NCBI GenBank assembly: GCA_002314675.1
Contig: DCGZ01000065.1
Span: 30,033 to 77,831 of the forward strand
Direction: 5' to 3'
Origin: Fibrobacter sp. UBA1765
GTDB taxonomy: Bacteria > Fibrobacterota > Fibrobacteria > Fibrobacterales > Fibrobacteraceae
DNA: 47,799 nucleotides
Shown here: positions 24,890 through 32,261 of the stretch, piece after piece
How positions within the stretch are numbered: position 1 is the first letter of the stretch
Layout: every line of letters starts with the position of its first letter
The notes under the pieces: generated by a model
Seen by the model: only the letters and a program-made list of their open reading frames with translations
What the model was told of the DNA's origin: nothing
Databases searched by the model: none
Made by a program: the position numbers and the translations under genes

Positions 24890-25714
24890 ATGAAAAAAAT
24901 TGCTGTATTGGCACTTTTTGCGTGCCTTTCTTGTAGCTTGACCGCCTGTGATTACATCGCGGAGCGCGTAGCCGACCACGGGCCTGCCGTAGTTCAGGTT
25001 GGTGAGTCGCGCCTTACGCATGCCGACTTGCGTGAAATGGAACCGGGTTGGGATTCTCTTTCTGTAGATGACCAGGCTAAATTCCTAAAATCCTGGGTCG
25101 ATGAAGAACTGCTTTACCAGGCTGCCATTGCTTCTGGAGTCGCTAACGATCCTGTTACGGCTAGGGCCGTAGAAAATGCCAAGCGTAAAATTGTTACGAC
25201 TGCGTATTTGTCTTCGATCAATGATTCCATTCAGGTTTCAAAGGAAGAAATCCATGCCTATTACGAACAGCACCCTGACCAGTTCATTTATGGTCATCAC
25301 CGTTGGTCTGGCGTGATTCTTTCGTACCCAAAGTGGGACCTTGGCTATGAATTTTTCAAGGCAAAGAAGAACGAGCACTTTGCCGCTGCTCCAAAGCTTG
25401 ACTATCGTATAAAATCCATTGATGCATTTGAAAACGTCCTGGAGTCACCTGATTCTTGCCTTGCTAGCGACCTTCGTACAGTCGAAATGGGAGCTCTTGT
25501 TGGCTTCAAGGTTTGTGGCAGGGCTTTAAAGAGCATGATCGTTCTTGCTCACGAAGATTCTGCGGCGGTTAGGCCGTTTGACGACGTCGCTGAAGAAGCC
25601 TCAATTTATGCAAGGCTAGAAAAGCGAAAAGCCCGCATGGATGCCTTGCGCCTTGACTTGAAAAAGAAAACTCCAGTGTTTGCCGATTGGAAGCCTTCTG
25701 CAAAGGAAAACTAG
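24890..25714 (+). CDS. SurA-like periplasmic chaperone lipoprotein
   Basis: This 274-residue protein has a lipoprotein signal (MKKIAVLALFACLSCSLTAC, lipobox LTAC, lipidated Cys20). Residues about 35-130 resemble the N-terminal chaperone domain of SurA/PpiD proteins (QVGESRLTHADLREM, then a helical bundle). The rest could be a degenerate parvulin domain, but I see none of the usual isomerase motifs. Its TAG is followed immediately by the ATG of a complete SurA-type isomerase, so the two are translated together and probably work together in outer-membrane protein folding. Confidence 0.7.
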   Translation: MKKIAVLALFACLSCSLTACDYIAERVADHGPAVVQVGESRLTHADLREMEPGWDSLSVDDQAKFLKSWVDEELLYQAAIASGVANDPVTARAVENAKRKIVTTAYLSSINDSIQVSKEEIHAYYEQHPDQFIYGHHRWSGVILSYPKWDLGYEFFKAKKNEHFAAAPKLDYRIKSIDAFENVLESPDSCLASDLRTVEMGALVGFKVCGRALKSMIVLAHEDSAAVRPFDDVAEEASIYARLEKRKARMDALRLDLKKKTPVFADWKPSAKEN

Positions 25715-26992
25715 ATGAAGAAGATTTTTGCACTATTGACCCTTGTGATTTCTGCCGCGTTTGCAGAACCGGAGCTTTTGGAAGCCGTATCTGCCATCGT
25801 TGATGGCAAGCCGATTATGCGCTCTGAATTGCTTGAGGGCTTTTATAGACTCCAGACCTTGCCCGAGGCAGCAGGCAAGAGCGAAGAAGATCTTAAAAAA
25901 CAGGTGCTCGATAAGCTGATCGATGAAAAGGTCCTTTTGAGCCGTATCGATAGGGATTCCATCAAGCTTTCTGAATCTGAAGTGGAACAGCGCGTGATGA
26001 ACCACTTGACAAGCCTTGCCGCAAGCCAGCATATCGACATGAATACATTGGAACGAGCAATTCGTGTTCAGCTTGGCCTCAGCATGGCGCAGTACAAGGA
26101 CCAGCTTGCAAAGCAGATTCGTGACCACATGTACATGACGCGTATTCGCCAGTTGCATGTCGGTACGATGAATCCGACAAAAAAGGATGTCGACGCATTC
26201 TATGCGGCCTACAAGGATTCGCTCCCGCGTCAGTATAACTGCATTTTGATTTCGCATATCCAGTTGGATATCAAGCCGAGTCAGGCAATTCTTGATTCCG
26301 TTCGCATGGTTGCAGATTCCTTGATCGACAGCCTTGATGTTGGTATGAGCTGGGAACTTATGGCAAAGAACCATTCCCAGGATTCCACGGCAAGCAAGGG
26401 CGGTGACCTTGGCTATATCAAGAAGGGCTTGCTTGACCCGGAATATGAACGTGCAACGGCAAAGCTGAACAATGGCCAGCATTCTGAAACCCCGGCAAAG
26501 ACTGATCTTGGCTATCACATTATCAAGGTGATTGGCCGTCGTGAAGACGGTGTCCGTACAGCCCAGATACTACTCCGTACGATTCCTTCTGCCAAGGATT
26601 CTGCAGCGGTTTTTGCCAAGGCAGATTCCCTTTCGAAGGTCTTGACTAGCAACGAGGCCTTCGGTGCGTCTGCAAAGGTCTTGAGCACCGATCCTAGTTC
26701 AAACTTCCTTGGCGGTCGCCTGGGCTGGTTCCAGCGTGCAGATGTCGATACTGCATATATCGCGACAATTTCGGACTTGTCTGTAGGCCAAAATTCTACA
26801 CCGGTCTTGATTGACGGAGCGTACCACGTGTTCCGCCTTGAAAGCGAAGAACAGGAACGAGAACTTACTCTTGAAGACGATTACGAAAAGATCCGCAGCT
26901 TTACTGCAAACAAGATGGAAACTGAAAAGCTTGCAGAACTCGTAAAGAAGTGGCGCGAAGAAGTCTTTATTGAAATCCGTACGCTTGAGTAA
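25715..26992 (+). CDS. SurA-type peptidyl-prolyl cis-trans isomerase
   Basis: This 425-residue periplasmic protein has a signal peptide (MKKIFALLTLVISAAFA) and a SurA N-terminal domain (AVSAIVDGKPIMRSELLEG). Two parvulin (PPIC) domains follow at about residues 175-270 and 275-375. The first has the classical SKGGDLGYIKKG and LGYHIIKV motifs. The second has FLGGRLGWFQRAD and YHVFRLE. The architecture (N-domain, two parvulin domains, C-terminal helix) is that of SurA, the chaperone for beta-barrel proteins. It follows the lipoprotein gene with no gap. Confidence 0.9.
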   Translation: MKKIFALLTLVISAAFAEPELLEAVSAIVDGKPIMRSELLEGFYRLQTLPEAAGKSEEDLKKQVLDKLIDEKVLLSRIDRDSIKLSESEVEQRVMNHLTSLAASQHIDMNTLERAIRVQLGLSMAQYKDQLAKQIRDHMYMTRIRQLHVGTMNPTKKDVDAFYAAYKDSLPRQYNCILISHIQLDIKPSQAILDSVRMVADSLIDSLDVGMSWELMAKNHSQDSTASKGGDLGYIKKGLLDPEYERATAKLNNGQHSETPAKTDLGYHIIKVIGRREDGVRTAQILLRTIPSAKDSAAVFAKADSLSKVLTSNEAFGASAKVLSTDPSSNFLGGRLGWFQRADVDTAYIATISDLSVGQNSTPVLIDGAYHVFRLESEEQERELTLEDDYEKIRSFTANKMETEKLAELVKKWREEVFIEIRTLE

Positions 26993-27016
26993 CGGTCGAG
27001 TCGTTGCGAGGCGAAA

Positions 27017-27751
27017 ATGAACAAGCCGTATTCAAAACTTGCACCCTATTACAAAAGCGTAATGGAACATGTCGATTACGCCAAGTGGGGGCATTACCTG
27101 GAACGCCTTGTTCGCTTGCATTGCAGGTTCCCGAAGTCGCTTTTAGAAGTTGGCGGCGGGGCCGGCATTTTGACAAAGTTCTTTAATCCGAAGAATTTGA
27201 AGTTCCGTGTGACAACGGACTTGTCGTACGAAATGATTGCCCTGGCAGAGCCAGAAACTGCAGGCCACAGGGCGGTTGCCGATGCTTGCAAGCTGCCCTT
27301 CAAGGGGCCGTTCGACATGGTCCTTATGACGTATGACGCCATTGACTATCTTGAAAAAAAACAGCTTGCGAAATTCTTCAAGGAAGTCGCGAGGGTTTTG
27401 AGTGATGGCGGCATTCTTGTCTTTGATGCCGTTACGGAATTTAATAGCTGGAACTACTTTGACGATGTCTGGGACGTTACCGAGCTCGAAAATTGCGTGA
27501 TAAACCGTCACAGTGTTTACGACCATAAAAAGAAAATCCAGTTCAACCACTTTGACTTTTTTTGCCCTTGTAAAGATGGCCGCTATGAACGGTTTTCAGA
27601 AACGCACAAGCAGTACATTCATTCGGTAGAAGACTTTAGCAGTGCTATAAAGCGGGCTGGCTTAAAGCTGGAAGCCGTGTATTCCGAGTTTTCATTTTCA
27701 CCAGACTTGACAGACGCGACAAGGCTTCAGTTCGTGGTAGGTAAGGCATGA
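27017..27751 (+). CDS. Class I SAM-dependent methyltransferase
   Basis: This 244-residue protein has a glycine-rich motif I EVGGGAGILTKFF at about residues 44-56 and a motif II acidic region (VTTDLSYEMI). The motif IV region is FDMVLMTYDAIDYLEKK, and VLSDGGILVFDAV is the typical post-IV strand. The substrate is not evident. The family methylates small molecules, lipids or proteins in the cytoplasm. It overlaps ftsE by four bases (ATGA), so its product is made together with the cell-division ATPase. The start codon at 27017 lies 24 bases after the surA-like stop. Confidence 0.85.
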   Translation: MNKPYSKLAPYYKSVMEHVDYAKWGHYLERLVRLHCRFPKSLLEVGGGAGILTKFFNPKNLKFRVTTDLSYEMIALAEPETAGHRAVADACKLPFKGPFDMVLMTYDAIDYLEKKQLAKFFKEVARVLSDGGILVFDAVTEFNSWNYFDDVWDVTELENCVINRHSVYDHKKKIQFNHFDFFCPCKDGRYERFSETHKQYIHSVEDFSSAIKRAGLKLEAVYSEFSFSPDLTDATRLQFVVGKA

Positions 27752-28437
27752 TCTATTTTTCGCATGTGACAAAGACTTACGAAGAAAACTGGAAGGCTCT
27801 TTCGGATGTTACGTTTCGCATTCGCAAAGGTGAATTTGTCTTTTTGACGGGGCATTCCGGTGCGGGCAAGTCGACGCTTCTAAAGATGATTTACATGGAT
27901 GAACGCCCCGATGATGTCCGTGGCGGTCAGGTCATGGTTCGCTTTGACAAGGACTTTGTTTACGATTCCAAGACGACAAAGGAATCCAAGGTGCAGGGCT
28001 TCCGTCGTAAAATGGGAGTCGTGTTCCAGGACTTTAAGCTGCTCCCCGATAGAAACGTTTTTGACAACGTGGCGCTTGCGCTCCGCATTGTAGGGACACC
28101 TGCAAGCAGGTTGAATGCTGCCGTGTTTGAAGCTCTGACGCTTGTCGGTATTTCGCAAAAGCGTTTTGCCATGCCGTATACGCTTTCGGGCGGTGAACAG
28201 CAGCGTGTAGCCATTGCGCGTGCCATGGTACACAACCCGTACTTGCTTATTGCGGACGAACCTACCGGCAACCTTGACCCGGAAAATGCTGAAGAAGTCT
28301 TCAAGATTTTCAAGGAAATCAATGCGCGCGGAACAACGGTTGTAATGGCTACGCATAACCCGGACTTTTACATGAACAGTCCGTTCCGTAGGCTTTCCTT
28401 AAGCCATGGCGAATTGTTGAATAAGGAGATCCTCTAA
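27748..28437 (+). CDS. ftsE: Cell-division ABC transporter ATP-binding protein FtsE
   Basis: This 229-residue ABC ATPase has Walker A GHSGAGKST (35-43), signature LSGGEQQRV (146-154) and Walker B ending in DEPT (170-173). The start IYFSHVTKTYEENWKALSDV and the GVVFQDFKLLPDRNVFDNVALAL stretch are characteristic of FtsE. FtsE with the membrane protein FtsX controls peptidoglycan hydrolases at the septum. FtsX normally follows, but here the next gene encodes an unrelated cysteine-rich protein without membrane helices, so FtsX must be elsewhere. Other LolD/MacB-like ATPases are the main alternative. Confidence 0.85.
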   Translation: MIYFSHVTKTYEENWKALSDVTFRIRKGEFVFLTGHSGAGKSTLLKMIYMDERPDDVRGGQVMVRFDKDFVYDSKTTKESKVQGFRRKMGVVFQDFKLLPDRNVFDNVALALRIVGTPASRLNAAVFEALTLVGISQKRFAMPYTLSGGEQQRVAIARAMVHNPYLLIADEPTGNLDPENAEEVFKIFKEINARGTTVVMATHNPDFYMNSPFRRLSLSHGELLNKEIL

Positions 28438-29102
28438 TGTTTACAGCAATCGCCGCCCTTGCTCAATCTATTTTGCTTGCTGCCGGTTTAAGCCCCGCCT
28501 TGCAGAATGCGTTCATGACACAGTGCGTGAATGTTTCGCAGAACAAGGAAGCTTGCAAATGTGCAATGAAAAAGCTTGGCAACAAGTATGACCTGAATAC
28601 ATTCATTGCGATTGAAAACGGAACGCTCCCGGCAGAAAAGCAGGTCGCAGTCATGTCTGATGTCTTTGAAACAGCAACGCAATGCTTTGTGCAAGATGAA
28701 TGTGCCGAAGACATTGAACATATCTTAGGCAAGGCTGAAGCCCACAAGGCTTGTGACTGTGCCGTAGATCGCCTGTTAAAAATGAAGGATGCGGATCAAG
28801 CCGCATTCCTTGCAATGGATGAAAACTTCTTTGCCGAAAATGAAAAGCGATTTGAAGACAAGGTAATGAAAGAAATTTTGCCATGCTTGCCTAAAAAAGT
28901 TACTCCGGCAATCAAGAAGAACCTTGTCGACGAGTGTGCCGCAGAAAGTGGCGATACCCCGAATGTGCGTAAACTCTGCACTTGTGTAACAGAAGAAGTC
29001 TTTAAAAAGTATACCTTGACCGACTTTATCAAGGACACTTTTGGCGAAAGCGAAGAACTCAACCAGTTCATGGATGAAGCACTTCAAAAGTGCAGGCAAT
29101 AA
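28437..29102 (+). CDS. Cysteine-rich protein with three internal repeats
   Basis: This 221-residue protein has an N-terminal hydrophobic segment that may be a signal peptide (AIAALAQSILLAAGLSPA). The rest is three repeats of about 60 residues, each with the pattern Cys, Cys-x-Cys, Cys: C30, C40, C42, C83; C89, C106, C108, C150; C167, C181, C183, C219. Motifs ACKCAMKKL, ACDCAVDRL and LCTCVTEEV align, as do the following FIAIENG, FLAMDEN and FIKDTFG. Twelve paired cysteines suggest disulfides and an envelope location. The start codon shares a base with the ftsE stop (TAATG), with AAGGAG at 28423-28428, so it is tightly coupled to ftsE. I do not recognise the family. Confidence 0.75.
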   Translation: MFTAIAALAQSILLAAGLSPALQNAFMTQCVNVSQNKEACKCAMKKLGNKYDLNTFIAIENGTLPAEKQVAVMSDVFETATQCFVQDECAEDIEHILGKAEAHKACDCAVDRLLKMKDADQAAFLAMDENFFAENEKRFEDKVMKEILPCLPKKVTPAIKKNLVDECAAESGDTPNVRKLCTCVTEEVFKKYTLTDFIKDTFGESEELNQFMDEALQKCRQ

Positions 29103-29152
29103 GCAAATTCTAGCTTAATTTTCAAGAACGATTTTGGTAAAAAATAATTCGT

Positions 29153-29175
29153 TGTAAATTGCCTTGCAATTTACA
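29153..29175. promoter_or_regulatory. Perfect 10-bp inverted repeat upstream of superoxide reductase
   Basis: Arms TGTAAATTGC (29153-29162) and GCAATTTACA (29166-29175) flank 3 bases. There is no T-run after it, so a terminator is unlikely. Its position about 50 bases before the superoxide reductase start fits an operator for a dimeric regulator, perhaps one responding to oxidative stress. It is not an obvious Fur or PerR box. Confidence 0.55.
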
Positions 29176-29223
29176 GAATGTTCTAGATACATTGACAGTA
29201 GTCATTTAAAAAAGGAGGTCCTT

Positions 29224-29610
29224 ATGGATGAACTTGTTTTTTTGCGCTGCCCTGTATGCGGGAACATCGTCGTATACCTCAAGAGCTCTGGCGTTCCCAT
29301 TGTATGCTGCGGAAAGCCGATGGAAAAGCTTGTGGCAAACACTGTCGATGCTTCTAAAGAAAAGCACGTACCCGTGGCAGACATCTTTTCAACCACGGTC
29401 ATGGTAACCGTAGGTGGTACGCCTCACCCAATGGAAAAAGACCATTATATCGAATGGATTGCTTTGCAAAGTTCAACCGGCTTCCAGATTCACTACTTAA
29501 AGCCTGGCGAATTGCCTTGCTATGAATTCCAAAAGCAAAAAAACGTAATGCCAATTGCTGTTTTTGCTTACTGCAACTTGCATGGGCTTTGGAAAACGCA
29601 ACTTGCCTAG
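29224..29610 (+). CDS. dfx: Superoxide reductase (desulfoferrodoxin)
   Basis: This 128-residue two-domain enzyme reduces superoxide to hydrogen peroxide in the cytoplasm of anaerobes. The N-terminal desulforedoxin domain has C9-x2-C12 and C28-C29 (CPVCGNIV and VCCGKPM) for a rubredoxin-like iron. The catalytic domain has EKHVPV (E46, H48), HPMEKDHYIEW (H68, H74) and CNLHGLW (C117, H120), the complete His4-Cys iron site. I chose the ATG at 29224 because AAAGGAGG (29211-29218) is directly upstream. An earlier ATG at 29164 lies inside the inverted repeat. It converges on tatD with only five bases between the stops. Confidence 0.95.
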   Translation: MDELVFLRCPVCGNIVVYLKSSGVPIVCCGKPMEKLVANTVDASKEKHVPVADIFSTTVMVTVGGTPHPMEKDHYIEWIALQSSTGFQIHYLKPGELPCYEFQKQKNVMPIAVFAYCNLHGLWKTQLA

Positions 29611-29615
29611 GTAAA

Positions 29616-30386
29616 TTACACCCCGTATACGTCCCTTGTGTTTTGGCGTACACTTGCGTAGAGCTCGTCGAGTTCTACGTTTTTTATTTCTGCAAGTTGC
29701 TTTGCAATGTGCGGAATCATGCCACCGTGGCTAGGCTTTCCACGATACGGGACCGGAGCCATGAACGGGGAATCGGTTTCGAGTAAAAGCCTGTTCATTG
29801 GCACGATGCTTGCCGCTTCGCGAATGTAGTCTGCCGTTCTAAAAGTTAAAATTCCAGTAAAGCCAATGTAGATGTTGTCTGAAATTCCAAGAAGCTTTTC
29901 AGCGTATTCGCGGTTCGAAGTAAAGCAATGCACATGAATTTTTGTATTGGCGATATTTGCATTCTTTAAGATCGCAATGCTGTCGTCTTCGGCTTCTCGC
30001 AAATGCAAAACAAGAGGCTTGCCTGTTTCAAGAGCATCGTCAAGCTGCGTCTCAAAAACTCTTAATTGTTCTTCACGTGTGTCTGCGCCGTAATGGTAGT
30101 CAAGGCCGAATTCACCGCAGGCGACGCAGCGCTCGTGACTCCAGTAGTCGGTAATGATTAAGCGAGCTTCATCAAAGTTCTCGATGTCTTCCGGGTGGAT
30201 GCCGTAAGTTGCATAAACATTTGCATGGGTTTCGCTAATTATGCGTGCGTATTCAAAAGCCGCAAGGTTTGGTGCATTGTGAATGAATGCTTCCGGCGGA
30301 GTTTCCATTTGTGCAAGCAGACTATCGAATGTCTCTCCGGTTCGTTCTTCAAGAGCGTCGATATGGCAATGGGCATCTACGAACAT
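29616..30386 (-). CDS. tatD: TatD family metal-dependent hydrolase
   Basis: This 256-residue TIM-barrel metallohydrolase is of the TatD/YcfH DNase family. Metal-binding motifs are visible in order: the N-terminal HCH of MFVDAHCHID (H6, H8), CGEFGLDYHYG (glutamate), LVLHLREAEDD (histidine), IHVHCFTS (histidine) and LLLETDSPFM (aspartate). The family has 3'-5' exonuclease or other phosphoesterase activity in the cytoplasm. Its ATG lies one base after the TAG of greB on the same strand, so the two are co-translated. The stop nearly abuts that of the superoxide reductase gene, with no terminator visible between. Confidence 0.93.
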   Translation of the reverse strand: MFVDAHCHIDALEERTGETFDSLLAQMETPPEAFIHNAPNLAAFEYARIISETHANVYATYGIHPEDIENFDEARLIITDYWSHERCVACGEFGLDYHYGADTREEQLRVFETQLDDALETGKPLVLHLREAEDDSIAILKNANIANTKIHVHCFTSNREYAEKLLGISDNIYIGFTGILTFRTADYIREAASIVPMNRLLLETDSPFMAPVPYRGKPSHGGMIPHIAKQLAEIKNVELDELYASVRQNTRDVYGV

Positions 30387-30387
30387 T

Positions 30388-30855
30388 CTAGTACACCACC
30401 TCTACAATCTCGTATTCAATAACACCCTTAGGAACGGTCACCTTGATTTTTTCACCTGTATGCTTTGCAATCAGTTCCTTGCCGACAGGGGAGGTAACGC
30501 TGATATTACCCTTGAGCGGGTCGATCTCTTGAGGGCCTACAAGGCGGTAAGTCTTGATTTTTCCACTCTTGGTATCTTTGAGCGTGACTGTTGCGCCAAA
30601 GCGAATGGAATTGTCTTCTGGGACTTTTTGCTCTACGATTTTTGCCGTGTCTAGAACCTTGTCCAAAAAACGCAGACGGCGGTCGATTTCGCGAATGCGC
30701 ATGCGGCCAAAAGTATACTCTGCATTTTCACTGCGGTCGCCTTCGGCAGCAGCAGCCGTAACACGAGCCTGAACGGCAGGGCGCTCCACATACTTGAGTT
30801 CGTGCCATTCTTCTTTGAGCTTGTCAAAGCCCTCTTGAGAAATTAAGTGAGACAT
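30388..30855 (-). CDS. greB: Transcription elongation factor GreA/GreB family (GreB-like)
   Basis: This 155-residue protein has the two Gre domains: an N-terminal coiled coil to about residue 75 and a C-terminal FKBP-like domain. The coiled-coil tip GDRSENAEYTFGRMRIREIDRR carries the acidic residues that enter the RNA polymerase secondary channel and stimulate cleavage of backtracked RNA. The tip wording (DRSENA, REIDRR) is closer to GreB than to GreA (DLKENAEY). The C-terminal SPVGKELIAKHTGEKIKV is typical of both. It is the last conserved chromosomal gene before the accessory island. Confidence 0.92.
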   Translation of the reverse strand: MSHLISQEGFDKLKEEWHELKYVERPAVQARVTAAAAEGDRSENAEYTFGRMRIREIDRRLRFLDKVLDTAKIVEQKVPEDNSIRFGATVTLKDTKSGKIKTYRLVGPQEIDPLKGNISVTSPVGKELIAKHTGEKIKVTVPKGVIEYEIVEVVY

Positions 30856-30953
30856 GTCCTAAATTTAGTTAAAGTTGAAAGAATGGATAAGATTATTTTT
30901 GAAATGGGGACGATTGCCTTGAACAAATCCGAAGGGCTGGCGGTAAAAATTTG

Positions 30954-30982
30954 TTGCGAATATTGGGGTAAATGTTTATATT
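30954..30982 (+). promoter_or_regulatory. Candidate sigma-70-like promoter
   Basis: TTGCGA (30954-30959) and TATATT (30977-30982) are separated by exactly 17 bases. It points into the decayed hsdR copy and may be its former promoter or part of the inserted DNA. No intact gene follows closely. Confidence 0.35.
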
Positions 30983-31037
30983 GTAGCGGTGTAAATTTCC
31001 CAAGAAAATTAGGGCTTGTTTAAAGGTGTAATACCGA

Positions 31038-31942
31038 GACAATGTGGTTTGTATTTCTGACGAAGCGCACAGTGCTCAGACCAACTTGGATCAGAAAGTT
31101 ACCGTGACTGAAAAGGACGTAAAGATCTGTTATGGCTTTGCCCGTTATTTGCGCGATTCCCTGCCCAATGCAACCTATGTAGACTTCATAGGAACGCCTG
31201 TGGATGCAACATTGGATGTTTTCGGTCGTGAAGTGGATATTTACACCATGGACGAAATCCGTAAAGGATGGCATTACTGTGCCAATCGTTTACGAAGGGC
31301 GTGCCGCAAAGGCGGTGCTGAACAATTCCGTTCTAGAAGATATTGAAAAATATTATGATGAAGATGCGGAACAAGGTGCCAGTGAATACCAGGTGGACCA
31401 AAGTAAGCGAGAAATGGCCCAGATGGGCATTATCCTTGGCGACCCAGACCGTTTGAAAGCTGTTGCTGCAGATTTTGTTGCCCATTATGAAGCTCGCATC
31501 GAAGAAAAGTCTTCGGTCTTTGGCAAGGTCATGTTCGTGTGCTACAATCCAAAAATTAAGCTTCTTCAAATGCTTTTGAAAAAGGCTATTGGCCAAATTC
31601 GCAAAGTCAATAAAACCAAGGGCGTCGACTTCACCAAAAAAAGCAGACTCTGGTTGAAACATACAATGACCGCACTGAACAAGATATCTTGAAGAGCAAG
31701 GTTTACTAAGAAATGGCCGAATCCTTGACCAACATGATTATGGAGGTTCGAGCCACCTTTGACGCCGGTAATGATAAGGGCTTATTACTTACCCTGACTG
31801 GAATAAGAAAGACGACATCAAGCTTATACTCAAGGTTGTCCTTATCATCAAGCTAGACGAATTCGGCTACCCGTTAGTAGAACGCGACGAAGTCTACGGT
31901 GAAATCTTTGAACAGGCCGAGAACTTTAAGAAGAAGAGATAA
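31038..31942 (+). pseudogene. Decayed type I restriction hsdR fragment
   Basis: This DNA is highly similar to the middle and end of the intact hsdR at 38907-42176. It starts at the DEAH box region (VVCISDEAHSAQTNLDQKV). An extra base near 31252 shifts the frame after YTMDE. About 980 bases are missing at 31550 (the copy jumps from the equivalent of 40675 to 41658), and about 130 bases are missing near 31790. The 5' third, including the nuclease and Walker A, is absent. It ends in the same frame as the intact gene (KKR, stop at 31942) and is followed, as there, by a DUF262 start. It cannot make a working enzyme. Confidence 0.9.
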
Positions 31943-31956
31943 AAGGGAATTGATAT

Positions 31957-32120
31957 ATGAAACCGTCTGAACAAAAATTACTTGCATTACTTTCTGGGAA
32001 TGATGTCACGTTTTATATTCCGCCTTATCAGTGCAATTACGAATGGAATAACGTTTAATGTTAGGTCTTTTTAGAAGACCTTTTTAAAACAGCATTATTG
32101 AAGACCCGTGGCGTGCTACC
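31957..32120 (+). pseudogene. Remnant of DUF262 protein gene
   Basis: Translation from 31957 gives 33 residues with the DUF262 motif FYIPPYQCNYEW, matching FLIPDYQRPYAW of the intact gene at 42195. It then meets TAA (32056-32058) and TAG two codons on. Reading through both stops restores VFLEDLFKT, equivalent to TLWDDLKMF of the intact protein. Nothing of the remaining 540 residues is present. With the preceding hsdR remnant it shows that the whole two-gene module was once duplicated here. Confidence 0.8.
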
Positions 32121-32261
32121 ACCACAATGCTTTTCTTTGTTGCGTTATGCGATATTGTCGCCAAAGACAATATAAAGAGTCTTTTTTTTGTTAAATTTTT
32201 AGTGGATGCAGGTGGCGTTGATAAATTTTACAAAAGAATAACGGTTCTTATTGGAGAAAAA

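Noticed and set aside
28437..29102. Gene after ftsE considered as FtsX
   Set aside because: It lacks the four membrane helices and extracellular loop of FtsX and instead contains three cysteine repeats.
30882..31025. Small open frame starting MDKIIFEMG between greB and the hsdR remnant
   Set aside because: It is short, without a ribosome binding site, overlaps the candidate promoter and has no recognisable family.
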